From the NCBI RefSeq assembly GCF_014191495.1, contig NZ_JACHWR010000001.1, positions 682,001 to 746,000 of the forward strand: a stretch of 64,000 bases of DNA. The letters run 5' to 3'. Numbering within the stretch: the stretch's first letter is position 1; each line of letters opens with the position of its first letter. Below, in pieces: positions 44,966 through 52,194 of the stretch. Under the pieces are notes generated by a model. The model saw nothing but the letters and a program-made list of their open reading frames with translations, made no database searches and was not told where the DNA came from. This DNA is from Nocardioides soli. Lineage in GTDB: Bacteria > Actinomycetota > Actinomycetes > Propionibacteriales > Nocardioidaceae. A program made the translations under genes and the position numbers.

Positions 44966-44999
44966 CTTCATGCTCCCTTCATCGACACCGACCTACCTT
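44966..44999 (+). promoter_or_regulatory. CTTCAY direct-repeat promoter 4 (polyprenyl-P-sugar synthase operon)
   Basis: CTTCATGCTCC (44966-44976) and CTTCATCGACA (44977-44987), 6 bp, TACCTT (44994-44999). The ATG at 45006 follows after 6 nt: leaderless. Confidence 0.82.
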
Positions 45000-45005
45000 C
45001 CGACC

Positions 45006-45782
45006 ATGCGCTGCGTGATCGTCGTCCCGACGTACAACGAGGCCGACACCATCGGGGATCTCCTCGAGTCTCTCCGGGCCGTCCGCCCCCACGCGCCCGG
45101 CGTCTCCCTCGAGGTCCTGGTCGTCGACGACGACAGCCCGGACGGCACACAGCGGATCGTCCGCGCGCACCCGGGGTTCGACCAGTGGGTCCACCTGCTC
45201 GCACGACCGGCGAAGGACGGCCTCGGCGCCGCCTACCGCGCCGGGTTCGCGGCCGCCGTCGACGCCGGGTACGACGCGATCGTGCAGATGGACGCGGACG
45301 GCTCGCACCCGGCGTCCGCCGTGCCGGCGATGCTCGAGCTGCTGCGCTCGAGCGACGTCGTGATCGGCTCGCGCTACGTGGCCGGTGGCCGCACCGAGGG
45401 CTGGCCGGCCCGGCGCCGGGCGCTGTCCTGGGCGGCCAACTCCTACGCCCGCGGCGTGCTGCGACTGCGCACACGCGATACGACGTCCGGGTTCCGCGCC
45501 TGGCGGACCGACGCCGTCGCCGCGGCCGGCGTGCTGACGACGGCATCGACCGGATACGGCTTCCAGGTCGAGAACACCTGGCACGCCGAACGCCACGGAC
45601 TGCGGCTGACGGAGCTCCCCATCACCTTCACCGAGCGCACCGCCGGGCACTCCAAGATGACCGGCGCCGTTGCGAGCGAGGCGGCCTCGCTCGTCCTGCG
45701 CTGGCGGATCGGCGAGCTGGTCCGCGCCGCGACCACCCTCCGGCCGCCGGCGGCCGCACCGAAGGACGTGGCGCAGGCATGA
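45006..45782 (+). CDS. Polyprenyl-phosphate sugar synthase (dolichol-phosphate mannose synthase type, GT2)
   Basis: This 258-residue GT2 enzyme matches Dpm1/Ppm1: CVIVVPTYNEADTIGDLLESL, LVVDDDSPDGTQRIV, GLGAAYRAGFAAAVDAGYDAIVQMDADGSHP, GSRYVAGGRTEGWP and DTTSGFRAW. It would make a polyprenyl-phosphate-linked hexose from GDP-mannose (or another nucleotide sugar) for a GT39-type enzyme. No C-terminal helix is present, so it is a soluble or peripheral enzyme. The ATG overlaps nothing upstream; the stop overlaps the next start (ATGA). Confidence 0.9.
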   Translation: MRCVIVVPTYNEADTIGDLLESLRAVRPHAPGVSLEVLVVDDDSPDGTQRIVRAHPGFDQWVHLLARPAKDGLGAAYRAGFAAAVDAGYDAIVQMDADGSHPASAVPAMLELLRSSDVVIGSRYVAGGRTEGWPARRRALSWAANSYARGVLRLRTRDTTSGFRAWRTDAVAAAGVLTTASTGYGFQVENTWHAERHGLRLTELPITFTERTAGHSKMTGAVASEAASLVLRWRIGELVRAATTLRPPAAAPKDVAQA

Positions 45783-47974
45783 GGGCCGAGACCCGTTCCC
45801 GCACCGATCCGCTGGCGCGGCTCCGGTTCCTCGTCTCCTGGGCGGTGGCGCTGGCCCTGGTCGTCGCGGTCCTGCCTCGGACCGTCGACGTCTCCTGGCA
45901 CGGGCTCCTGCCGGTGCTGGGATCCCTCCACTGGCCGGCGGCGCTCGCGCTGGCCGCCCTGTGGTTCCTGGGCCTCTACGTCCACTCCTTCGTGCTGACC
46001 GCGGCCGCGCCCAGCCTGACGCATCGTCGCGCCCTCACCCTGAACCTGACCGGCAGCGCGCTCGCGAACGTGGTACCGCTCGGGGGTGCCGCCGGCGTCG
46101 AGCTCAACCGCCGGATGATGCGCACCTGGGGGATCGACGGCCGCGCGTTCACCGGCTACACCTTCCTCACGAACCTCTGGGACGTCGGCTCCAAGCTGCT
46201 GCTGCCCGTGATCGCCGTGGTCGCGCTCGCGCAGGCCGGGGAGCGGCTCACACCGCCGGTGCAGGCCGCGGCGGCCCTCACCGGCGCGGGCTTCGTCGCC
46301 ATGGTGGCCGGCGCGGCGTACGTGCTGGTCGGCCCGCGCGGTGCCGACGTGGTCGGTCGCGCACTGGAGGCCGCCGTACGCCGGGTGCTGCGACTGGTCC
46401 GTCGGGAGCGGGAGCTGGGGCTGGCCGCGGCCCTGCTCGACGTCCGGGCCCAGTGCGCCGCGCTGGTCGCCCAGGGCTGGCTGCGCATGTCCGTCGGGAT
46501 CGCCGGCTACGTGGCCCTGCAGGGGCTGCTGCTCGGGCTCTGCCTGCATCTGACCGGCGGCGGGAACACCTGGCCCGAGATCCTCGCCGCGTTCGCGGTC
46601 GAGCGGGCGCTGACGATCGTGCCGCTGACCCCCGGCGGCATCGGCATCGCCGACCTCGGCCTGGTCGGCGTGCTGCTCGCGCTCGGGGGCGACCCGGCGA
46701 GCGCGGCCGGCGCCGCCGTCCTCTATCGCGCGTTCATCTTCGCCGTCGAGATCCCCGTCGGGAGCGGCGCCCTCGGCGTGTGGCTCCTCCGTCAGCGCTG
46801 GTCGGCCCGGCGAGCGACCGTGGCGTCCGCGCTCGTCGGCGCGGGCCGGGCGCGCCGGATCGCCCACGTCACCGACGTCTTCCTCCCGCGGCTGGGTGGG
46901 ATCGAGACCCACGTCGACGACCTCGTGCGCCACCAGCGAGCGCTCGGTCTCGAGGCGGAGGTGCTGACTCCCACGACGCCCGACGGCGCCGATCCCTCCT
47001 GGGTGCGTCGGCTCTCGGCGGCGCAGGCACGCGTCGCGGTCGGCCGCTACGACGTCGCGCACGTGCACCTGTCGATGTTCTCGCCGTACGGCGTCGGCGT
47101 GGCCCGCGCCGCGGCCCGGGCCGGCGTCCCGGTCCTGGTCACCGTGCACTCGATGTGGAGCGGCCCCGGCGCGATCCTCCGACTCGCCGCGCTGGCCGGG
47201 CTCCGGCACCGGCCGGTGGCCTGGTCGGCCGTGAGCGGCGCGGCGGCGGAGACGTTCGGCCGGTCGTTCAACCGGTCGTTCGGCCACCAGCGGGTCGCGG
47301 TGCTGCCGAACGCAATCGACGTCGCGTCGTGGCGCCCGCCGGGCCCGGGTGCCGGACCGGGGCGCCCCGGCACCCCGCTCACCATCGTCAGCGTGATGCG
47401 GCTGATGCCGCGCAAGCGCCCGGTGCAGCTGGTGCGGATGTTCGCCCGGGTGCGCCGGCTGACCGGTCGCGACGACCTCCGGCTGGTGCTCGTCGGCGAC
47501 GGCCCGCTGCGGGCCCGGGTGGAGCGCGCCGTGCGCCGCCACGGTCTCGACGAGCAGGTCCGGATCACCGGCCGCCTGACCCGCGACCAGGTCCGGGACG
47601 AGCTGGCCGGCGCCTCGATCTACGTCGCTCCGGCGCCGAGGGAGTCGTTCGGGATCGCCGCCCTGGAGGCGCGCTGCGCCGGTCTGCCCGTGGTCGCGAG
47701 CCGCCGGGGCGGGGTCGGGGAGTTCGTCCGCGACCGGCTCGACGGGATCCTCGTGGACGACGACGCCGAGTTGGCCGTCGCGCTGGCCGACCTGGTGCGC
47801 GACCGGGACCTGCGCGAGCGGATCGCGGCCCACAACCGCGCGGTCGCCCCCGGCTGCGACTGGTCGGACTCCCTCGACCGGACCGCCGAGCTGTACGAGC
47901 TGGCGAGGAGCCGGACGCGTGCGGCACAGCCCGCTCTCGGCGCCCTGCCGCCGCTCGTGGCGATGGAGGCCTGA
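45779..47974 (+). CDS. Fusion of a flippase-like membrane domain (LPG_synthase_TM) and a GT4 glycosyltransferase
   Basis: This 731-residue protein has two parts in one frame without a stop. Residues 1-350 form a polytopic domain of the lysylphosphatidylglycerol synthase TM / UPF0104 type (NLTGSALANVVPLGGAAGVELN, EILAAFAVERALTIVPLTPGGIGIADLG). From about 360 a GT4 domain begins with RIAHVTDVFLPRLGGIETHVDDL and continues to VSVMRLMPRKRPVQLV, VLVGDGPLRARVE, GRLTRDQVRDEL and PRESFGIAALEARCAGLPVVAS. The GT4 part probably makes a glycolipid that the membrane part flips or anchors. Such fusions are unusual. An internal GTG near 46821 could give a separate GT4, so one or two products are possible. 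Confidence 0.88.
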   Translation: MRAETRSRTDPLARLRFLVSWAVALALVVAVLPRTVDVSWHGLLPVLGSLHWPAALALAALWFLGLYVHSFVLTAAAPSLTHRRALTLNLTGSALANVVPLGGAAGVELNRRMMRTWGIDGRAFTGYTFLTNLWDVGSKLLLPVIAVVALAQAGERLTPPVQAAAALTGAGFVAMVAGAAYVLVGPRGADVVGRALEAAVRRVLRLVRRERELGLAAALLDVRAQCAALVAQGWLRMSVGIAGYVALQGLLLGLCLHLTGGGNTWPEILAAFAVERALTIVPLTPGGIGIADLGLVGVLLALGGDPASAAGAAVLYRAFIFAVEIPVGSGALGVWLLRQRWSARRATVASALVGAGRARRIAHVTDVFLPRLGGIETHVDDLVRHQRALGLEAEVLTPTTPDGADPSWVRRLSAAQARVAVGRYDVAHVHLSMFSPYGVGVARAAARAGVPVLVTVHSMWSGPGAILRLAALAGLRHRPVAWSAVSGAAAETFGRSFNRSFGHQRVAVLPNAIDVASWRPPGPGAGPGRPGTPLTIVSVMRLMPRKRPVQLVRMFARVRRLTGRDDLRLVLVGDGPLRARVERAVRRHGLDEQVRITGRLTRDQVRDELAGASIYVAPAPRESFGIAALEARCAGLPVVASRRGGVGEFVRDRLDGILVDDDAELAVALADLVRDRDLRERIAAHNRAVAPGCDWSDSLDRTAELYELARSRTRAAQPALGALPPLVAMEA

Positions 47975-47979
47975 CCGCG

Positions 47980-48729
47980 GTGGCCACCATCGTCTCCCTG
48001 CACGCGCATCCCGACGACGAGGCGCTGCTGACCGGCGGCTGGCTCGCCCAGCGGGCGGCGGCAGGCGACCGGGTGGTGCTCGTGTTCGCGACCGACGGCG
48101 GCGCCGGACTGGCCGCGCCCCGCCCCGGATCCGCCTCGCTGGCACAGGTACGGCGGGTCGAGGCGGCGGCGTCCGCGGCGGCGATCGGCGCGGCCCGGCT
48201 GGTGTGGCTCGGCCACGCCGACTCCGGCATGGCCGGGCGACCCACCCATGACGCCCGTCGCTTCGCCGACGTCCCCGTCGACGACGCCGCCCGTGCCGTC
48301 GCCGCCGTCCTCGACGACGAGGCCGCCGACGTACTCACCGGGTACGACGCCAACGGCGGCTACGGCCACCCCGACCACGTCCAGGTCCATCGGGTGGCCC
48401 GACGGGCGCAGGATCTCGCCGCCACCCGGCCACTGCTGCTGGAGGCCACGGTCGACCGCACCTGGCTGGTCCGGCTGCTCCGGCTCGTCCGCCCGTTCGC
48501 GTCGCTGCTGCGCGGTATCACGCTCCCCGGTGACGAGATCTTCTCCGAGCGATCAGCGGTCGGCCTCGCCGTGGACGTGCGCCCCGACCTCGCCGCCAAG
48601 CGCGCCTCCCTCGCCGCTCACGCCTCGCAGCGCACCGGCGGCCTGCGCACCGTCACCCTGCTGCTCGCGCTGCCCCGGCCGCTGTCCGGACGCGTGCTCG
48701 GGACCGAGTGGTTCGTCGAGGTCGCCTGA
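47980..48729 (+). CDS. PIG-L family deacetylase
   Basis: This 249-residue zinc-dependent N-deacetylase of the LmbE/PIG-L family (MshB, Mca relatives) has the metal motif LHAHPDDEALLTGGWL at the N-terminus, VFATDGGAG, and the second His motif NGGYGHPDHVQVHR. It would remove an N-acetyl group from an amino sugar. It follows the GT4 fusion by 5 bp and is the last gene of the operon from promoter 4, so an amino-sugar glycolipid is a plausible product. Its last 177 bp overlap the antiparallel DedA-PAP2 gene. Confidence 0.9.
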   Translation: MATIVSLHAHPDDEALLTGGWLAQRAAAGDRVVLVFATDGGAGLAAPRPGSASLAQVRRVEAAASAAAIGAARLVWLGHADSGMAGRPTHDARRFADVPVDDAARAVAAVLDDEAADVLTGYDANGGYGHPDHVQVHRVARRAQDLAATRPLLLEATVDRTWLVRLLRLVRPFASLLRGITLPGDEIFSERSAVGLAVDVRPDLAAKRASLAAHASQRTGGLRTVTLLLALPRPLSGRVLGTEWFVEVA

Positions 48730-50112
48730 CCTCCCGGCGGACCGGAGCAGCCGCTCCAGGACCACCGCGGCCAGCAGCGCCAGGCCCATCGTGGTGCTGC
48801 CCAGCACGTCGGTGGGCCAGTGGACGCCCAGGTAGACCCGGCTGAGGCTGACCAGGGTCGCGATCACGACCGCGAGGGCCACCGCACCGATGGTCACCGC
48901 GGTGCCGAGCCGGCGCCGTTCGCGGCCGAGCCCGGGTCTGGCGTACCCGACCACGACGAGGGCGAGCATGCCCCAGCCCACCCAGGCCTGGGCGGTGTGG
49001 CCCGAGGGGTAGGACCAGCCCGACGCGGGTGCGATCCAGTCGGTCGCCGGCGGTCGCGGTCGCTGCAGCCACGCTCCGACGACGACGTGGAGCACGGCGG
49101 CGACGCCGTACACGAGCGCCGTGGTGACGATCGGCCGCCACGTCCGCAGCCGCCACCCGACGGTGCCCATGACGATGACCAGCAGCGGCACCAGGACCGC
49201 GTTCGAGCCCAGGTGCGTGACGAGTCGGAAGAAGGCGTCGAGCGCGGGCACGCGATGGGCCACGACCCAGTCGTGGATGCCGGGATCGTCGGCGGCGAGC
49301 TCGTCGTGCCCGGCGACGTCCTGGGTGATCGCGAGGAACGACCAGGTCAGCACCGCGAGCACCACCCCGGCCGCGGTCGCGGCGAGCCCGCGGCCCGTCC
49401 CGCCGTCCAGCCGGCGACGGATCCAGCCGGCGGTGCGGGGGAAGCGAGCACCCGCCCATCGGACCGGGTCGCCGTCCCGCAGCCGCACGAGCACGGCAGC
49501 GCCGGACGTACGCCGGGCCCGGCGCCAGGCCACCCCCGCGGAGAGGAGGACCACGAGCAGCACCAGCGCACCGAGGCCGACCCGGGAGGCGACGTGCTCG
49601 ACGCGCTGCCAGCTGCGGCCACCCAGGTAGCCGAGCAGCACCGACAGCACGACCCAGCCCGCGGCGCCGGCGACGTTGTAGACGGCGAAGGTGCGGTACC
49701 GCATCCCCACCATCCCCGCGGCTCCCGGGATCATCACCCGCAGCGCCGCGGTGAACCTGCCGAGGAAGACCGCGCGACCGCCCCGGGCGGCCAGGTAGCG
49801 CTCCGCCCGGTCGAGGCGGTCGCGCTCGACGAACCGGCCGAGGGTGCCGCCGAGGACGCGGTGACCGTAGCGACGGCCGACGGCGTACCCCACGATGTCT
49901 CCGACGACCGCCCCCGCGAACCCCGCGGCCAGCACGGCGACCAGGGCCACCCGGCCCTGCTGGGCCAGCAGCCCGCCGAGGATCAGCGCGATCTCGCCCG
50001 GGAAGACGAACCCGACAAAGGCGGAGGACTCCAGCGCGGGGAGCGCGAACACGGCGACGAGAGCGGCCCAGGCCGGGAACCCCAGCAGCAGCGCGGCGAC
50101 ACGGTCGGTCAT
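48553..50112 (-). CDS. DedA-PAP2 fusion membrane protein
   Basis: The first 200 residues are a DedA domain (FALPALESSAFVGFVFPGEI, GRFTAALRVMIPGAAGMVGM), a family that includes undecaprenyl-phosphate flippases. The second half is a PAP2 phosphatase: WLQRPRPPATD, YPSGHTAQAWVGW and SRVYLGVHWPTDVLGS, all three motifs intact. The fused protein could dephosphorylate and recycle polyprenyl carriers. The ATG at 50112 has GGGGAG upstream. About 60 C-terminal residues (from SGDLDEPLG on) are low-complexity and lie antisense to the end of the PIG-L gene, so this tail is probably read-through sequence. Confidence 0.88.
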   Translation of the reverse strand: MTDRVAALLLGFPAWAALVAVFALPALESSAFVGFVFPGEIALILGGLLAQQGRVALVAVLAAGFAGAVVGDIVGYAVGRRYGHRVLGGTLGRFVERDRLDRAERYLAARGGRAVFLGRFTAALRVMIPGAAGMVGMRYRTFAVYNVAGAAGWVVLSVLLGYLGGRSWQRVEHVASRVGLGALVLLVVLLSAGVAWRRARRTSGAAVLVRLRDGDPVRWAGARFPRTAGWIRRRLDGGTGRGLAATAAGVVLAVLTWSFLAITQDVAGHDELAADDPGIHDWVVAHRVPALDAFFRLVTHLGSNAVLVPLLVIVMGTVGWRLRTWRPIVTTALVYGVAAVLHVVVGAWLQRPRPPATDWIAPASGWSYPSGHTAQAWVGWGMLALVVVGYARPGLGRERRRLGTAVTIGAVALAVVIATLVSLSRVYLGVHWPTDVLGSTTMGLALLAAVVLERLLRSAGRSGDLDEPLGPEHASGQRPGQREQQGDGAQAAGALRGVSGEGGALGGEVGAHVHGEADR

Positions 50113-50130
50113 GGCCTCACTCCCCCGGGC

Positions 50131-50232
50131 TCACGAGATCCGGCCCGGAGGCGAGGTCGGGAAGGCCGCCGGGCGAGCCGGCCTCCAGGCGTGCCGACCC
50201 GGAACCGTGGCGACGAGCCCGACGACCTTCAC
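50131..50232 (-). CDS. Possible 33-residue leaderless leader peptide ahead of dedA-PAP2
   Basis: A short frame opens with GTG at exactly the predicted transcription start of promoter 5 and runs MKVVGLVATVPGRHAW to a stop at 50131, 18 bp before the DedA-PAP2 ATG. Its position matches the leaderless starts of the sister units. It could be a real small protein or a leader that sets translation of the next gene. No homologue is known to me. Confidence 0.4.
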   Translation of the reverse strand: MKVVGLVATVPGRHAWRPARPAAFPTSPPGRIS

Positions 50233-50238
50233 GCCTCG

Positions 50239-50272
50239 AAGGTAGGAACCCGCGGATGAAGGCAGCATGAAG
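50239..50272 (-). promoter_or_regulatory. CTTCAY direct-repeat promoter 5 (DedA-PAP2 unit)
   Basis: On the minus strand CTTCATGCTGC (50272-50262) and CTTCATCCGCG (50261-50251), 6 bp, TACCTT (50244-50239). Confidence 0.8.
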
Positions 50273-50341
50273 AGCCGCGCCCAGGCGTCATCCCGCGGTT
50301 CGGCCTCGACCCGATCCCCGGCGACGGCATGCTTGCGCCAT

Positions 50342-50397
50342 ATACCCCTCAGGGGTATGTTCTCGATCCGTCAGAGATTGATACCCCCATGGGGTAT
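50342..50397 (+). promoter_or_regulatory. Two CsoR-like palindromic operators before the MFS gene
   Basis: ATACCCCT-C-AGGGGTAT (50342-50358) and ATACCCC-CAT-GGGGTAT (50381-50397) have centres 39 bp apart. The G-tract palindrome with ATAC/GTAT ends resembles sites of CsoR/RcnR-family metal sensors. The MFS start follows at 50447. No csoR gene is in the window. Confidence 0.6.
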
Positions 50398-50446
50398 CCG
50401 AAGCACGGGGCCCGACGGGGACACGCCACCACCCAGGAGACCGACA

Positions 50447-51901
50447 ATGTCCGACACGAGCACCGCTCCGTCGCCACCGCAACGCCGATGGCTCGGCCTG
50501 GCCGTCATCGCCGCGGCCCAGTTCATGGTCATCATGGACACCTCCATCATCGGCGTCGCGCTCCCGCAGATGCAGGACGACCTCGGGTTCTCCCCGGAGG
50601 ACCTGACCTGGGTCTTCAACGCCTACGTCATCGCGTTCGGCGGGCTCCTCCTCGCCGGCGGCAAGCTCGCCGACCTCTATGGCGCCCGCCGCGTCTTCAC
50701 TGCCGGCTGGGTCGTCCTGGCCGCCGGCTCGCTGGTCGCCGGCCTGGCCGGCAACGTCGCCGTCGAGCTCACCGGCCGCGCGCTCCAGGGCGCCGGCTCC
50801 GCGCTGATCGCGCCCGCCGCCCTGACCATGCTGATGATGCTGTTCGGCCGAGAGCCCCGCGAGCTGACCAAGGCCCTCGCGGTCTACGGCGCCGCGGCGC
50901 CGGCCGGCGGCACCGCCGGGGTGTTCCTCGGTGGCGTGCTGACCGAGTACGCCTCGTGGCCGTGGGTGTTCCTCGTCAACCTGCCCATCGCGGCCGTCAT
51001 CCTGGCCGTCACGCCCTCACTTCTCCCCGCGGGACGCGCCGGCTCCCAGGTCCGGGTCGACGTGTTCGGCGCGGTCACCGTGACCGGTGGTCTCACGGCG
51101 GCGGTGTACGGCATCGTCTCCGCTCCCGAGGTCGGTTGGAGCTCCTGGCGCACCTGGGCCGCCCTGGGCCTCGCCGCCGTCCTGCTGGTCGCGTTCGTGG
51201 TCCGCCAGGCCAGGGCCGCCCAGCCCCTGGTCCGGCTCGGCATCTTCGCCGCGCCCAACCTGGGTGCCGCCAACCTCGCCCAGGCGCTGCTCGGCGCCGC
51301 CTGGGTCCCGATGTGGTTCTTCCTCAACCTCTACCTGCAGCAGGTCCTCGGCTACTCGGCCTTCCCCTCCGGCGCGGCGCTGCTGCCCATGACCGCACTC
51401 ATCATGATCGGCATGGCGCTGATCGCTCCGCGCGTCATCACCGCGATCGGACCCAAGCGCACCACGGTCGCCGGCCTGGCCATCCTCACCGTGGGCCTCG
51501 GCTGGCTCTCCCGGGTCGACCCCGACGGCAGCTTCGTGGTCGACGTCCTGCCCGCCTCCCTGGTGGCCGCGCTCGGCATGGCGTTGGCGTTCATCCCGTC
51601 CCTCGGCACCGCCATCACCTCCGCGGCTCCCGACGAGGGTGGTCTCGCCTCCGGCATCGTGAACACCAGCTACCAGGTCGGCTCCGCCCTGGGCCTGGCC
51701 GTCATCACCGCCGTCGCAGCCGCCGCCGGGGCGAGTGCGGTGGCAGACCCGGCGGCCCGGACCGACGGCTACTCCGCGGCGTTCCTCGCCGCCGCCGTCG
51801 TCGCGCTCGCGGGCGCCGTCGCCTCGGCCGCGCTCCTGCGGCCCGCACCGACGGCACCCGCGCCTGGCGACGCGTCGCCAACAGCCGCGTCACGGGTCTG
51901 A
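50447..51901 (+). CDS. MFS drug/metal-type exporter, DHA2 family (14 TM)
   Basis: This 484-residue antiporter of the EmrB/QacA (DHA2) group has 14 helices. Motifs: MDTSIIGVALPQMQDDLGFSP (motif D1), LAGGKLADLYGARRVF (motif A), GRALQGAGSALIAPAAL (motif B) and YGAAAPAGGTAGVFLGGVLTE (motif C), typical of proton-coupled drug export. CCAGGAGA precedes the ATG at 50447. The CsoR-like sites upstream suggest induction by a metal or a reactive sulfur/aldehyde signal. A strong hairpin ends the gene. Confidence 0.9.
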   Translation: MSDTSTAPSPPQRRWLGLAVIAAAQFMVIMDTSIIGVALPQMQDDLGFSPEDLTWVFNAYVIAFGGLLLAGGKLADLYGARRVFTAGWVVLAAGSLVAGLAGNVAVELTGRALQGAGSALIAPAALTMLMMLFGREPRELTKALAVYGAAAPAGGTAGVFLGGVLTEYASWPWVFLVNLPIAAVILAVTPSLLPAGRAGSQVRVDVFGAVTVTGGLTAAVYGIVSAPEVGWSSWRTWAALGLAAVLLVAFVVRQARAAQPLVRLGIFAAPNLGAANLAQALLGAAWVPMWFFLNLYLQQVLGYSAFPSGAALLPMTALIMIGMALIAPRVITAIGPKRTTVAGLAILTVGLGWLSRVDPDGSFVVDVLPASLVAALGMALAFIPSLGTAITSAAPDEGGLASGIVNTSYQVGSALGLAVITAVAAAAGASAVADPAARTDGYSAAFLAAAVVALAGAVASAALLRPAPTAPAPGDASPTAASRV

Positions 51902-51912
51902 CGCGGCTCTGC

Positions 51913-51948
51913 CGACTGCCGCCGGACTCACGGGTCCGGCGGCAGTCG
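51913..51948 (+). terminator. Terminator of the MFS gene
   Basis: A 14-bp perfect stem (51913-51926 with 51935-51948) and 8-nt loop start 11 bp after the stop codon. Confidence 0.88.
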
Positions 51949-51959
51949 CGAGCCCGCGC

Positions 51960-52043
51960 TCAGATCTTGCTTTGCACCCCGGCGAGCAGCTGGCGGGCCA
52001 TCACGATGCGCTGCACCTGGTTGGTGCCCTCGTAGATCTGGGT
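51960..52043 (-). pseudogene. Remnant 3' end of an acyl-CoA dehydrogenase gene (island flank)
   Basis: The last 27 codons and stop match the end of the intact gene at 56065: both encode IYEGTNQVQRIVMARQLL before a slightly different tail. The frame has no start and the upstream sequence is unrelated. The DNA is about 88 percent the same as 56065-56148, with runs of 36 and 18 identical bases. It marks one edge of the protease/ATPase island. Confidence 0.88.
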
Positions 52044-52194
52044 GGTAGCCGATCCCGGGGCATTCCGGCGCCTGACCTGCGGTTTTACCTCCGGGCGGCA
52101 CACCGGTGTCACACCGGCACGCCCGCTGTGTGCGGTCCGGCGTGGTGTCGGTCGGGACTTGCGCGAACGCTTCGCTGCTTCGGTTTTCGTGGGT

